Assembly (NCBI GenBank): GCA_016711105.1
Contig: JADJTO010000006.1
Span: forward strand, 62,001-126,000
Reading direction: 5' to 3'
DNA length: 64,000 bases
Source: Micropruina sp.
GTDB taxonomy: Bacteria > Actinomycetota > Actinomycetes > Propionibacteriales > Propionibacteriaceae
Shown here: positions 38,801 through 50,800 of the stretch, piece by piece
Layout: every line of letters starts with the position of its first letter
How positions within the stretch are numbered: the stretch's first letter is position 1
The notes under the pieces: model-generated
What the model was told of the DNA's origin: nothing
Databases searched by the model: none
Seen by the model: the letters and a program-made list of their open reading frames with translations, nothing else
Position numbers and translations under genes: made by a program

Positions 38801-41800
38801 GCCGACGCCGCCGCCCAGGGCCAGGCCGCTGGACTTCTCGGTGGTGGTGGCCTCGACCTCGATCGTGTCGCCGGCACCGCTGCCCGCGAACAGTTCGGCA
38901 TCGGCCCCGACGGTCGCCTGGACGTTGCTGTGGATGTTGAGCACCAGGATGCCGGCGCCGATCGCGGCGACGCCGCCGGTCACCACGCCGGCCAGACCGA
39001 AGACGGTCAGCATCTCCTTGGCCCGGAAGACGATGTCGCCATCGGTGACGACCCGGCCCAGGATCGAGGCGGTGGTGCCGACCGGCAGGGCTCCGGCACC
39101 CAGCGCGGTCGCCGTGGGAGCCGTCGGGGCCGCGTTGTCGACGGAGCTGTTGGCTTGGCCGAGACCGGCACCGAGGTAGCCGTTGACCTTGTCGTCGCTG
39201 GGGTTGTAGACGTCCCATTCGGCCGTGTTGACCGTGGGCGCCGTCGCCAGGGTGACGTCGTCGTTAGCCAGGTAGCGGCCGCCCGCGTAGCTGACCACGT
39301 CGCCCTTGGCGTAGCTGTTGCCCGAGTTCCAGGTGCCGCGCTCGACGGTGGAGGTTCCGTTGAGGCCGTCCTTGAACCCGCCGTCGCCCTCGGCCACGGA
39401 GTCGGAGTCGGCGACCGCGTCCGCGTCATCGTTCTGCAGCGGGTTTGACTCGTTGGCGACCCAGCGAGCGGTGTCCACGGTCGGGTTGCTGTTGCCGATC
39501 GTGGTGATGTCTTCGCGGGCGGCGTAGGTCTGGCCGCCGAAGGTCACCTTGTCACCGATGTCGTAGGCGGTGTTGGTACCCCAGGCACCCTTGTCGACAC
39601 CCTCGGGGGATTCTTCGTAGGTGGTGGTCGCGGCGGTGCCGACGGTCCACACGGCGACCGAGCCGGCGACGCCGACGAAACCGATGCCGAGGCTGATCGC
39701 GTAGCTCTGCACGTCCTTGTGGGAGAGCGCGTAGACCGCCACGTCGCCGTTGGCCTTGACGTCGGTGCCGGCCAGGATCGAGGCCTGAACGGTGACGTTG
39801 AGCACGCCGATGTCGACGCCGCCGCCGGCTCCGACGAAGCCGCCGCCCGCACCGCCGCCGACCGTGACGGTCTTGGCCCGGTCGGTGGCCGCGACGTTGA
39901 CGCCGGCATCGGAGGCCGCGCCGGCCAGGCTGCCGTTGACCACGGTGTTGGCGCCGAGCAGGGCCTTCACCGTGACCGTGATCAGGGTGACGCTGACCCC
40001 GCCGGCGATGCCGACGAAGCCGCCGCCGATGCTGGCGGTGACGCCGACGATGTCTTCGGAGGAGTTGGCCTGGACGGCCAGACCGTGGAAGCCGCCCAGG
40101 GTGCCGAAGCCGCTGCCGACCAGGTTGCCATTGCTGATTCCGGTGAGCCCGGTGCCGTTACCGCGGGCGGTCAGGTTGCCGCCGGCGCCGGTGAAGGCCC
40201 GGACGTCCTTGTTCACCACGGCGACGCCCACGGCTGCCCCGACACCGACATACCCGACGGCCAGGCTGGCCTGGATCAGGATCAGGCGGGTGTCGTCGGC
40301 GGCCAGGACGGCCAGGTCGCCGCCGGCCACGACCAGGGCCAGGGTCCCGATGCTGGCCCAGGTGTGCACAGTGAGCACGGTGACGCCGACGCTGCCCGCC
40401 ACGCCGACGGTCCCGCCGCCGACACCGGCGACCACCGAGATGATCGTGTCCTTGCCGGTGGCGCTGACCACGACGTCGTCCGCCGCGTACACGTCGGCAC
40501 TGTCACCGATCCAGGCATCGGTGGTCAGGCTGACCACCCGGACGCCGACCGGAACGGCCACGCCGGCGGTGCCGCCGACGGCCAGGCTGCCCGCGATGCC
40601 GAGCTCGTAGTACTGGTTCGCGGCCACCACGAGCACCGACTGCGCGGGGTTGGCGCCGGCGGCCGGGCCGCTGCAGGCCAGGTTGCAGTTGATCTGGGCG
40701 AAGTCCCCGATGCTGGCGGACGTGCTCGCCGAGGTGACGTCGATCGACCCGGCCAGGTTGACCGCCGCGGTGCCGCCGATACCGGCGCTGATCCCGACGG
40801 CGGCGACCTCGTCGCTGTTGGTGGCGGTGACGGCCACCCCGCGGAAGGTCGGGTTGGTCGTCGCGGTGATGATGCGGGGACCGTACGCGCTGGCGTCGCC
40901 GGCCGGGGTCTGGCCCTGCGGGACGAGGCTGTGCGAACGTCCGGTGGTGCCGAGGAGGGTCAAGGCGATCGGCGCCCCGCCCTTGGTGGCGCTCAACTGG
41001 TAGGCGTTGCCGACGGCCGAGACGATGTAATAGGTGGCCCCATCAGCCAGCCCGCTGATCGGGTTGCCGCCGCCGGAGGAGTAGACGACCGCATCGTCGA
41101 CGCCGAGCGTCTGGCCGTCCAGCACCAGGGTGTAGGGCAGGGTCAGCGTGGAACCCGACACCACGCCCGCTGCTCCGGGATCGAACCGGGGTGAATCGTC
41201 GTCGCGGACACCGGCCTGGTTCGTCGGCACCAGCCGGTGGCCCGTCCCGCTGCCGCCGCTGATCCCGACCACAGACCCGTCCACGGCGTCGAGCAGGCGG
41301 ACTTCGGTGGCACTGACCAGGTCGATGTAGTACAGCCCGCCGTCGACGAGGCCGGTGATCGGCGTGCCGTAGCCGGCGTCGTAGAGCACCTGCTGGTTCT
41401 GGGTGAAGCCGTGGGTGTAGCCGAGATCGATCACGTTGCCGGTGATCGCTCCCGCGCCGAACCGGGTGTCGATGGTGGTCACCGTGTAGCCGCCGCTGTT
41501 CACGGTGAGCGCCGTCCCGCCGCCGAGGCCGACCACGCGGGCGTAGTCGCCGATCCAGGCGTGGGTGTTCTTGGTCACGACCGGGACGGCTACCGCTGCC
41601 CCGACCGCGGCGGTGCCGCCACCGGAGATGTTGCCGGCGATCACGTTCAGGGTCAGCCGCTCGTCGGCGGAGACCCGGACGCTGCCGTCGGCGGTCACGT
41701 CGACGCCGTTGCCCAGTGCCGTGCCGTGGGCCAGGTAGGCCCGGGTGGTGACGTTGATCACCGAGACGCCCGCGTTCACCGTGACCGCCGCGGTGCCGCC

Positions 41801-44800
41801 AAAGCCGGCTCCGACTGCGATCGAGGTGATGTCCTCGGAGGAGGCGGCGTCCACGGTGAGGTTGCCCTTGACCGTGAGATTGCTGTTGGCGCCGATCGCG
41901 GCCAGCGTGTCCTTGGTCAGCACGATCACATCGACGCCCGCGCCGACCCCGGCGGTGCCGCCGATCGCCAGAGCGCCGACGATGTCGAGGATGTCGGTAT
42001 GGTCGCTGGCGAACACCTTCGCCGATTGGCCGCTCAGTGCTCCGGCCTGGCTGCCGTTGAGGGTGGTTCCCGGGCCGATCTGCGCGTGAGTGACATGGTT
42101 CACGGTGTTGACCGCGACCGAGCCGGCCACCCCGGCCGTGCTGGCGCCGCCGCCGGCGATCACGATGATCAGGACGTCCGCCGACTGGGTGGCGGAGACG
42201 ACCAGGCCGGTGCTCCCCCAGGCCCGTAGCCCGGCGTTCGCGGCGATGGCGATGTCTTCGGAGCCGACCCAGGCCAGGACGGTGGTGTTCTTGACCAGGA
42301 TCACCGCGGAGATGCCGACCCCCGCGCTGGAGCCGAAGGCCAGACCGCCGGCGAAGAGGATGATGTCCTCGGCGGTGTCGCTGGCGCTCACGGTGAGGTT
42401 GCCGCCTGCGAACACGGTGGTCGGGGCCGCAGCGGTGCTGGCGATGTAGGCGCGGACGCCGTTGGTGAGCACGACGACCACGATCGAGGCTGAAACCCCG
42501 GCGGTTCCGGTGGCGGCAGCGGCTGAGGCGGCGATCACCAGGAACTCTTCGGTGGAGGTGGCCGTGATCGCGATGTTGCCGCCCGCCGAGACGGTGCTGC
42601 CTGCGCCGATGCCGGCCCGGACGTCCGAGGTGATCACCTGGACGACCACCCCGGCGCCGACGCCCGCGGTGCCCATCGAGCCGCCCAGGCCACCGGCGCC
42701 GCTGGCCACGACCAGGCTGTGTACCGCGCTGAGGCTGATCGTCTGTCCGGCACCGCCGACGGTGGTCTGGTTGACCGAGTTGTTCGCGCCCAGGGTTGCC
42801 CAGGTGGTAACCGTGAACACGTCGACGACGACCGAGCCGCCGACCGCCACGTTGCCCGAGGAGACCGCTGCGCCGACGGCGACGCTGAGCAGGGTGATGT
42901 TGCCCAGCACCGGAATCTCGGAGGCGAAGACGTCCATCGCCGCAATGCCGGAGGTGGCGAGCACGCTGAGCGCGCCGGCGACGTTGATCACGGCCGAACC
43001 GGCCACGGTCGCCTTGACCGACAGGGTGACCACGTTCACGGCGACCGAGGCGCCGACCGAGGTGCCGGTGCCGAAGGCTCCGGCCAGCGCGAGCGCCTGG
43101 ATGCCCATCGGCGCGGAGGCGGCGATGGTCATCGCCGCGGTGGAGGTGAGGGTGGCGCCGCTGCCGATCGTGGCCTCGTAGGTGAAGAGGGCCACGTTGA
43201 CCGCGATCGAGCCGGCCACGCTGGTGCTGCTCTGCGCACCACCGGCCGAGGAAAGGCCCCAGGCCTGGACGTCGTTGCGTTCGCCGGCCGGGGTGATCGC
43301 TTCGACCCGGACGCCGACGCCGCTCAGCGTGACGCCGCTGCCGAGGGTGGCCAGGTTGTCCACGTCGACGAAGTTGAAGCCGACCGCTGCCCCCACGTTG
43401 GTGCTGTTGCTCATGTTGACCGCCAGGCCGATCGCCTGGGCGACGGCATCGACGTGCGCGACCGCACGGACGCCGACCTCGCCGGAGGTGCCGATCAGGC
43501 TGCGATTGGCGGCCACGATGGCGGAGTTTTCGACAACGATCCAGTTGAACGCGATCGCGGCGCCGACGCCGGTGCCCGAGGAGCCCTGGCCGCTCTGCCC
43601 GCTGCTGGTGGAGCTGGCACTCGAGGTCTGATCGCCCGAGCTGGGCAGGGTCGAGGTGGTGCCCTGGGTGGCCGAGGTGTTCTGCACCTGGCCGTCGGCC
43701 TCGCTGTCGGCGCTGGAACTGGCCGGACTGTTGCCCTCGGCGCTGGCGTAGGAGGTGGCGGTGACGTCGACGGTGGAGGTGGCCTCGACCAGGACGGACG
43801 ATCCGGTGAGGCTGCGCCCGGTGCCGGCCGAGGTGGTCGGCAACAGCACGTTCACGGTGATCGCCGCGCCGACCGAGACGCTCGACCCGGCCGACTTGGC
43901 GTCCGACTCGGTGAGCAGGGTGGCGACGTAGCCGGCCGTGACCGCGACCGCGCCACTCGACGTGGCGCCGCTGGCCTGGGTGCCCAGGTAGGCGGTGGTG
44001 GTCGTGTCGGGAAGGATCGCCAGGGCGACGCTCGGCGCCACCGACGTGCTGCCCTTGGCGCCGGCGACGGCCTTGGTGGTGACGATGTCGGAGGCTTGGG
44101 CCCGGACGGTCAGGCTGGTCACCAGCCCGGTCAGCGGCACGTTGTCGGCGATCGAGGCGGTGGTGGTGTTCGGCGTGGCGACGTTGATCGCCACCGAGGC
44201 GCCGACGCCGGTCGCGCTGGAGCCGGTGCCCTGAGCGTCGGCGCGGGCGGTCGCCTTCAGCGTCCGCAGGGACTCGGCCGCGATCGAGACCGCTCCGCCG
44301 CCAGCGGCGATGCTCGCCCCGGCGGGGACCAGTGCCGTCGTGGTGGTGATCACGATGTTGATCGCGATCGACCCGGCGATCGAGGTGTTGGTCTTGCCGG
44401 CGCCGGAGTTGGCGTTGGCCTCGAAGTCGTGGGCGTTGCCCAGGCCACCGGTCATCAAAGCCTCGACCGACAGGCCCTTGCCGTTCAGGGTGGAGGAACC
44501 AGTGGTGGCCGTGTTGGTCACGTGGCCCACGTTGATCGCCACAGCCGCGCCGATCCCGGTGGAGCTGCCGCCACCGCCGCCACCGGCCTTGCCGACTGCC
44601 TGACCGTCCGCGGAGGCGAGAGCATCGGTGTGCGCGGAGCTGCGAACCTCGATCGCCCCGCCGGCCACGATGGTCAGGCCGTTCACCAGCCACGCGCTCG
44701 AGACGGTGAAGGCGAGGTTGACCGAGATCGCGGCGGCGACCTTGATGCTTTGGCCGTTGCTCTGCGCCTGCGGGGTCCCATTGGTGGGGTTGGAGCCACC

Positions 44801-47800
44801 GGCCCCGTTGCTGGCTGCGGTGGAGTCGGCGTTGCTGCGCTCCCCCGCGACCTGCTGGTCGACGCCGTTGCTGGCACCGGGAGCACCGGCGTCACCGTCG
44901 CCGGGGGCACCCGCCGCACCGGCCTTGGTGGTGGTCGAGGTCGTGGACGAGCCGAGGGCCTGGACGCGCACCCCATCGGAGGCGGCCGTGCCGGCGTTGG
45001 CGTTGCGGGCCAGCCAGGCCTGGACGGTGTGCTCGGCGTAGGTGAGGCCCAGCGCGATCCCGACGGCGGTGGAGTTGCCCTTGGCGTCACCTTCGGCGGT
45101 GGTGACGGCCGAGGCGGTCTGGGTGGCGGTGATGTCGATCGCGCCGGTGTTGTCGATCAGGGTGCCGGACGTACCGACGAAGGCCTGGGTGAGCACCAGG
45201 TGGATCGCCACGGCGATGCCTGGGGTGACCGCGGTCTCCTTCGCCGCGCCGCCGGCGATGGCTTCGGTGATCAGCGCATCGGTGGTGGTCGCGGTGACCG
45301 CGATGTCGTCGGCCCCCAGCAGCACGGTGCCGTTGCGATCCGCGCGATGGTGTCGGTGTCGATGATGGACAGAGCGACGGAGAGGCCGACCCCGGTGTTG
45401 GCGGCCGGGGTGTCGAACCCGCCGGCCTTGGCCGAGGTGGTGGTCGAGGAAAGGTAGGTGGCGTTGAGGGTGACGTCACCGGCGCCGGCGTTGACGCTGG
45501 CGGCATCGAGGGCGGCGGTGGTCCGGCTGATCACGATGGTCAGGGAGAGCGAGCCGGCCACACCGGTCTTGCCCCCGCTGGCACCCGACACGCTGGTGGC
45601 GCCGAAGCTGTGCGCGTCCGGGTCGGTGCCGGCGTCTGGGCCGTCCCGGTTGCGGGCGACGGTGCTGATCCCGTTGGCGGCCAGGGTGGTGGCCGTCCCG
45701 ACGGTGGCCTGGTTGGTGTTGTCCGCGTAGGCGATGGCGACCGCGACCCCGACGGTGGTGGCGTCGGCGTTGGAGGTCTTGGCCGAGCCGTCCGCCTTCG
45801 CGGTGACCGTCGTCCGGGCGCCGGATTCGATGATGATGGCGCCGCCGGCGACGATCACCAGACCGGTCAGAATGGCCGCCCGGCTGGTCGACCAGCCGAG
45901 GCTGATTCCGATCGCGGCGGCGACGCTGACGGTGCCTGAGGAGTTGCTGGCCGACGGCGTGCCGTTGCCGGCCTGGGTGCCCTGGGCACCGGCCCCGGTC
46001 GCGACGGTGTCGGCGTTGGCGCGCTCACCGGCGACCTGCTGGTCGACCCCGTTCGCGGGCGTCGAGCCGGTCTCCTGCGGAGAACCGGCGGCCGACGCGG
46101 TGGCGTCGGCGGTGACCACCGAGGCACCCAGCGCCGTGACCGTGATCGTGCCGGCCGCGTTAAGGCTGCGCTTCACCAGCGCCTCAACGGTGTGCACGGC
46201 GTAGGTGAAGGCCAGGGCGATCCCGACCGAGGTGTCGCTGCCCTCGGTGTCGCCGGACGCGATGGTCTTGGCTTGGGCGTCCTGCTCGGCGATCACACTG
46301 ACGTCACCGACCGCGACGGTGATTCCGCCATTGAACCCGAGCGAGGCCCGGGTGGTCACATTGCTGATCGTGATCGCGATCGCCGGCGCGACAGCGGTGG
46401 CGCCCTTGGCGCCGGTCTTCGCGGTGGTGGTGGTGTCGTGGCTGGTGTGGCCGGCGATCAGGATGTCGTCGCCGCCACTGACCCCAACCCCATCGGCGAT
46501 GCCCGCGGTGACCACGTCGTCGATCACGCTCAAGGCGAAGGAGACGCCGACGCCGGTCTTGGTGCCGGAGATCCCGTCCTCACCGGGCAGTGCCTCGGTG
46601 ACCGTGATCGAGGTGGAGGAGGCGGTCGAGTTGACGTTCCCGCCACCGGCGCTGATGGTCGCGTTGATCATCGCGTCGGCCAGGATCTCGATCACGGTGA
46701 TCGCGATCGACCCGGCCACCCCGAGGTCGCCGCCGCCGGCGCCGGAGGTGGCGCTGGCTCCGAACTGGTTGGTGGCGGTTGGCACGGTGGCCGACGTGGA
46801 GACACCGACGGCGCTCACCGGTGCGTTGATCGTCGCGTCCAGCAGCAGGTTGGCGTAGGTGATGGCCACCGCGGCGCCGATCGCCGTGCCGCCGGCTGCG
46901 GTGGCCGACGACCCGTCCGCGCTCGAGGTGGCGGTCGACTCGCCCACGGCGTCCAGCACGACCGTTGGGAGGTTCCGGCCGCAGGTGCCTCAGCGGAGCC
47001 CGAGTTGGCCGCCCCGGCATCGGCTGCCCGCTGATCGGCGAAGCCGCGCTGATCGGCGGTCTCGCCGTCGACACCACCGGGGTTGGCGTTGGGGTCGCTC
47101 TCCTCAGGTGCCCCAGCAGCGGATGCTTGGGCTTCGGTGGTCACCGACGACTCCGAGGCCGCGTGGAACGAGATCCCGCCGGTGGTCGCGGTCAGCGCCC
47201 GACCGGTCACCGCCCGGGCGGTGTGGTTGCCGATGGCCAGCGCGAAGGCGATTCCGACAGCCGCACTGGAGCCACCCTCGGCATCGCCGGCGGCGACGGC
47301 CGCCGCGCCGGCGACCTGGTCGGCGGTGGCGACCACGGAACCGAGGGACGTGGTGCCGCCCGTTCCGAAGGACGCCGACACGGTCACATTGGAGATCACG
47401 ATCCCGATCCCGGGAGCTACCGCCGTGGTGCCGGCGGCACCGGTCTTCGCCGTGGTGGTCGAGGTGTGGGACTGGTCGGCATCGAGGGTGACCACGGTGG
47501 CACCGGTCACCAGCACCCCGTCGCCGACCCCGGCGAGCACGGAGTCGTCGATGATGCTGAGCGCGAAGGACGCCCCGATGCCCAGGTCGCTACCGGCACC
47601 GCCGTCATCGTCGGGCAGTGCTTCGGTGGTCGTGGTCGAGGTGGACGAGGCCGTTGAGGTGAGCGCTCCAGCCAGCGTGACCGGGCCCAGGATCCGCGCG
47701 TCGGCATCGATCGTGACCACCAGGATGGCGATCGAACCGGCGATCCCGAGGTCACCGCCGCCGGCGCCCGAGGTCGCCTTGGCGCCGAAGGTGTTCGCGG

Positions 47801-50800
47801 CGGCCCCGGCGGCTGACGTGCTGAGCGATCCGCTGGTGGTGACCGTTCCCCGGACGGTGGCGTCCTTGACCAGGTGCGCCACGGTGACGGCCACGGCTGC
47901 GGCGATAGAACTTCCGCCGGCATTGGTGGCGGCCGAGCCGTCCGCTTCGGAGGTTGCGGCGCTGCTGCCATCGGCGGTCAGGCTGAGCGAGCCGGCGGTG
48001 ATGCTGACCCGGCGTCCAGTCCGGCGTCCACCGAGACGCTGACCACGGTGATGGCCACGGCTGCGGCAACGCTGATCGTGCCGGACGAAGACCCGGCTGA
48101 AGGGGTGCTCGCCGCGCCGGAGTCGCCGCCGGCCGGAGCCAGTGAGTCGGCATTGTTGCGCTCGCCGGCGACCTGCTGGTCAACCCCGTCCGCCGGGGCG
48201 GAGCCGTCGTCTTCGGGAGCGCCGGTGGCCGAGGCCGTGGCGCTGGTGGACACGCTGGAATCGGACGAGGCGTCAAAGCTGGCCACCCCGCCGATCAGCA
48301 GATCGTCATACGTGCTGGCGACGATGGAGTGGTCGGCGAAGGCGAGAGCGATGGCCACCCCGACCGCGGCGTTCACGCCGTTGGTGGCATCACCGGCGGC
48401 GATCACATCCGAGCTGACCGTCTGGTTCGCCTCGACGTCCGCCGAGGCAAGAGAGACGCCTACTCCGGTGTCCACCAGGGCGAAGACGTGCAGGTTCGTG
48501 ATGGCCAGCGCGACGGCTGCGGCGACGTTGATCCCGCCTCCGGCGGCACCGGTCCGGGCGGTGGTGGTGACCGCGTGCTGCTGGCTCGCGCTGAGGCTCA
48601 GCGCCGGGCTGCCGGCGACGGTTCCCACCACGGTGGCAGTCGTCGTGTCGTTGACGATGGCAATCGCGATCGAGGCGCCGATCCCGGCGTTGGTGGCCGA
48701 GCCGGTGTCCTCGCCCGGGAGGGCTTCGACGGTCGTGGCGGCGACCGAGGCGCCCTCCGCGTCCAGGACCGAACCGTTGACGGTGCCGGTGACCGTCGCG
48801 GTGGTGGCGAGGGTGGCGATGACAAGGGCGAACGAGCCGGCCACACTGACATCGCCTCCCCCGGCTCCGGAGGTGGCTGTGGCAGTGAAGGTGTGGGTGG
48901 CATCGGGGGCTGTGTTCACCAGCGACTTCAGCGTGGTCGGAGCGTTGACCGTTCCGGCGACGGTGGAGGAGTTGGTGACGTCAGCCAACGTGATGGCTAC
49001 GGCGACTCCGATGCTGGCCGGTGGCCCGCGCTCGATCGTGGCCGTTCCGTCGGCGGTGGTCAGCGCGTCGGTGTTGGCGGCGGTGGCCAGGGTGACGCCT
49101 CCGGCGGTCACGACGACGGCGGGCATGATCGTGGCCAGGGCGTGCGTGGTGATCAGGTTGATCGCGATCGCGGCGGCAACCGCGACCGGTCCACCGGAGC
49201 CTTGCGCCGGCGGAGTCTGCTGGGTGCCGGAGCCGCCGACCCCATTGGCGGCTGCGGCGGAATCACCGAAACCACGCTGCCCGGCGGCCTGCGCGTCGGG
49301 TGAGGGGGTGCCGCTGCCGTCGGCCGGGGCGCCGTTGGCCGAAGCGGACGCGCTGGTGGTGCTGCTGTCAGCGCCGGTGGCGGAGAGGTCGATCAATCCC
49401 CCAGCGGTGATGCTGCGCGCGACCTCTGCCTGGACGAGATGGTTGGCCACAGTCAGGGCGAGGGCTGCGCCGATCGCGGCATTGGCCCCGACCGCATCGC
49501 CGGTGGCGCTGGTGGTGATGCTGACGCTCTGGCTGGCGGTCAGCTGCAGGGTGCCGCCGAGGCTGAGCAGCGCACCGGTGCCGATCCGGGCGATGGTGGT
49601 CGCATTCGAGATGGTGATCGCCACCACGGCCGCCACGGCGGTGCCGCCGGCTGCGCCGCCGGTCGCCGTTGTGGGGTGGGCACCCAGCGCGCTGGCCGTC
49701 AGGTCGAGGTCGTCGGCACCGATGAGGCCGGCTCCGTTGGCCAGGCCGGCGGAGGTGGACGGGGCGATAACGGTGAGGGCGACCGAGGCGCCGATGCCGA
49801 GGTTTCCGTCCGTGCTCGGGTTGGCGCCGGGCTGCGGGGCTGCGGTCACCGTGGTGATCAGGTTGCTGCCCGCGGTCAAGCTCAGGGAGGCTCCGCCCAG
49901 CGAGGCGGCACCGGTGGCGCCCAGGCTGGCTTCGGTCTCGACGTCGGTGATGCCGACGGCGAGGGCGCCGGCCACACCGGGAGCGGTCAGGCCCTGCCCG
50001 GAGATCGCCGAGGCGAGGACGGTGTCATTGGTCGGGTTGTCGGCGAGCACCTGGACGGAGCCGGCCGTGATGCCGAGCACGCCGAGGAGTCGGGCGAACG
50101 TCCGTGCGTTGAGCAGGGTGATCGCGACCGCTACCCCGACGCCGGTGCCGGTGCTGGTGACGCTGCCGCTGTTGGCCGCGGTCGAGGCCGACCGGGTGCC
50201 GTGGGCTCGGACGCCGAGGACGCCGCCGGTGCTCACCGTGCCACCGTCGAGGAAGGCCTCGGTGAGGCTGGCCAGGTAGGCGAAGGCGATCGCGGCGGCC
50301 ACGTTGATGCTGCCGTCGTTGGTGTTGGCGTTGCCGGCCGGGTTGCCGGGGGTGGCGCTGGCCTGATTGGGCTGGCTGCCGGACTGGTTGGCGGTGGCAC
50401 CGTTGGCACTCGCGGTCGCCAGCGCGGCGGCCGAGGAGGTGGAGGTCGCGATCACGGTCACCGAGGCGCCGTTGAGGGTGGCGCCGGTGGCCCGGGCCCT
50501 GGTGGTCTCGTCCACGACCGAGACGCCGATGCCGGCACCGTTGTTGGCCGCCCCGGCGTTGCCGTCGCTGGTCACCGTGTTCGTGGTCAGGGCCTCGAGC
50601 AGCACCGCGCCGGTGGCGAGGATCGCGGAGGCGGCATCAACCAGAACCTGCGAGCTGGTCACCAGGTGGGCCCAGGCTGCGGCCGCATTGGTGGTCGACG
50701 ATCCGAACAGCGCCGCCCCGATCGCCGGGTTGGACGCGGTCACGGTGACCTCGCTGTGCAGCGTCGCGCCCCCGGCGGTGGCGTTCACCTGGCTGGCCCC

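Noticed and set aside
37578..39218. Long minus-strand frame rich in Arg, Gly and His
   Set aside because: It is a frame shadow of the giant gene: its Arg/Gly/His-rich composition is what GC-rich solenoid codons give when read out of frame.
41043..44693. 1,216-codon minus-strand frame
   Set aside because: Low-complexity Arg/Gly/His text without strands or motifs, lying entirely under the solenoid frame; treated as a shadow.
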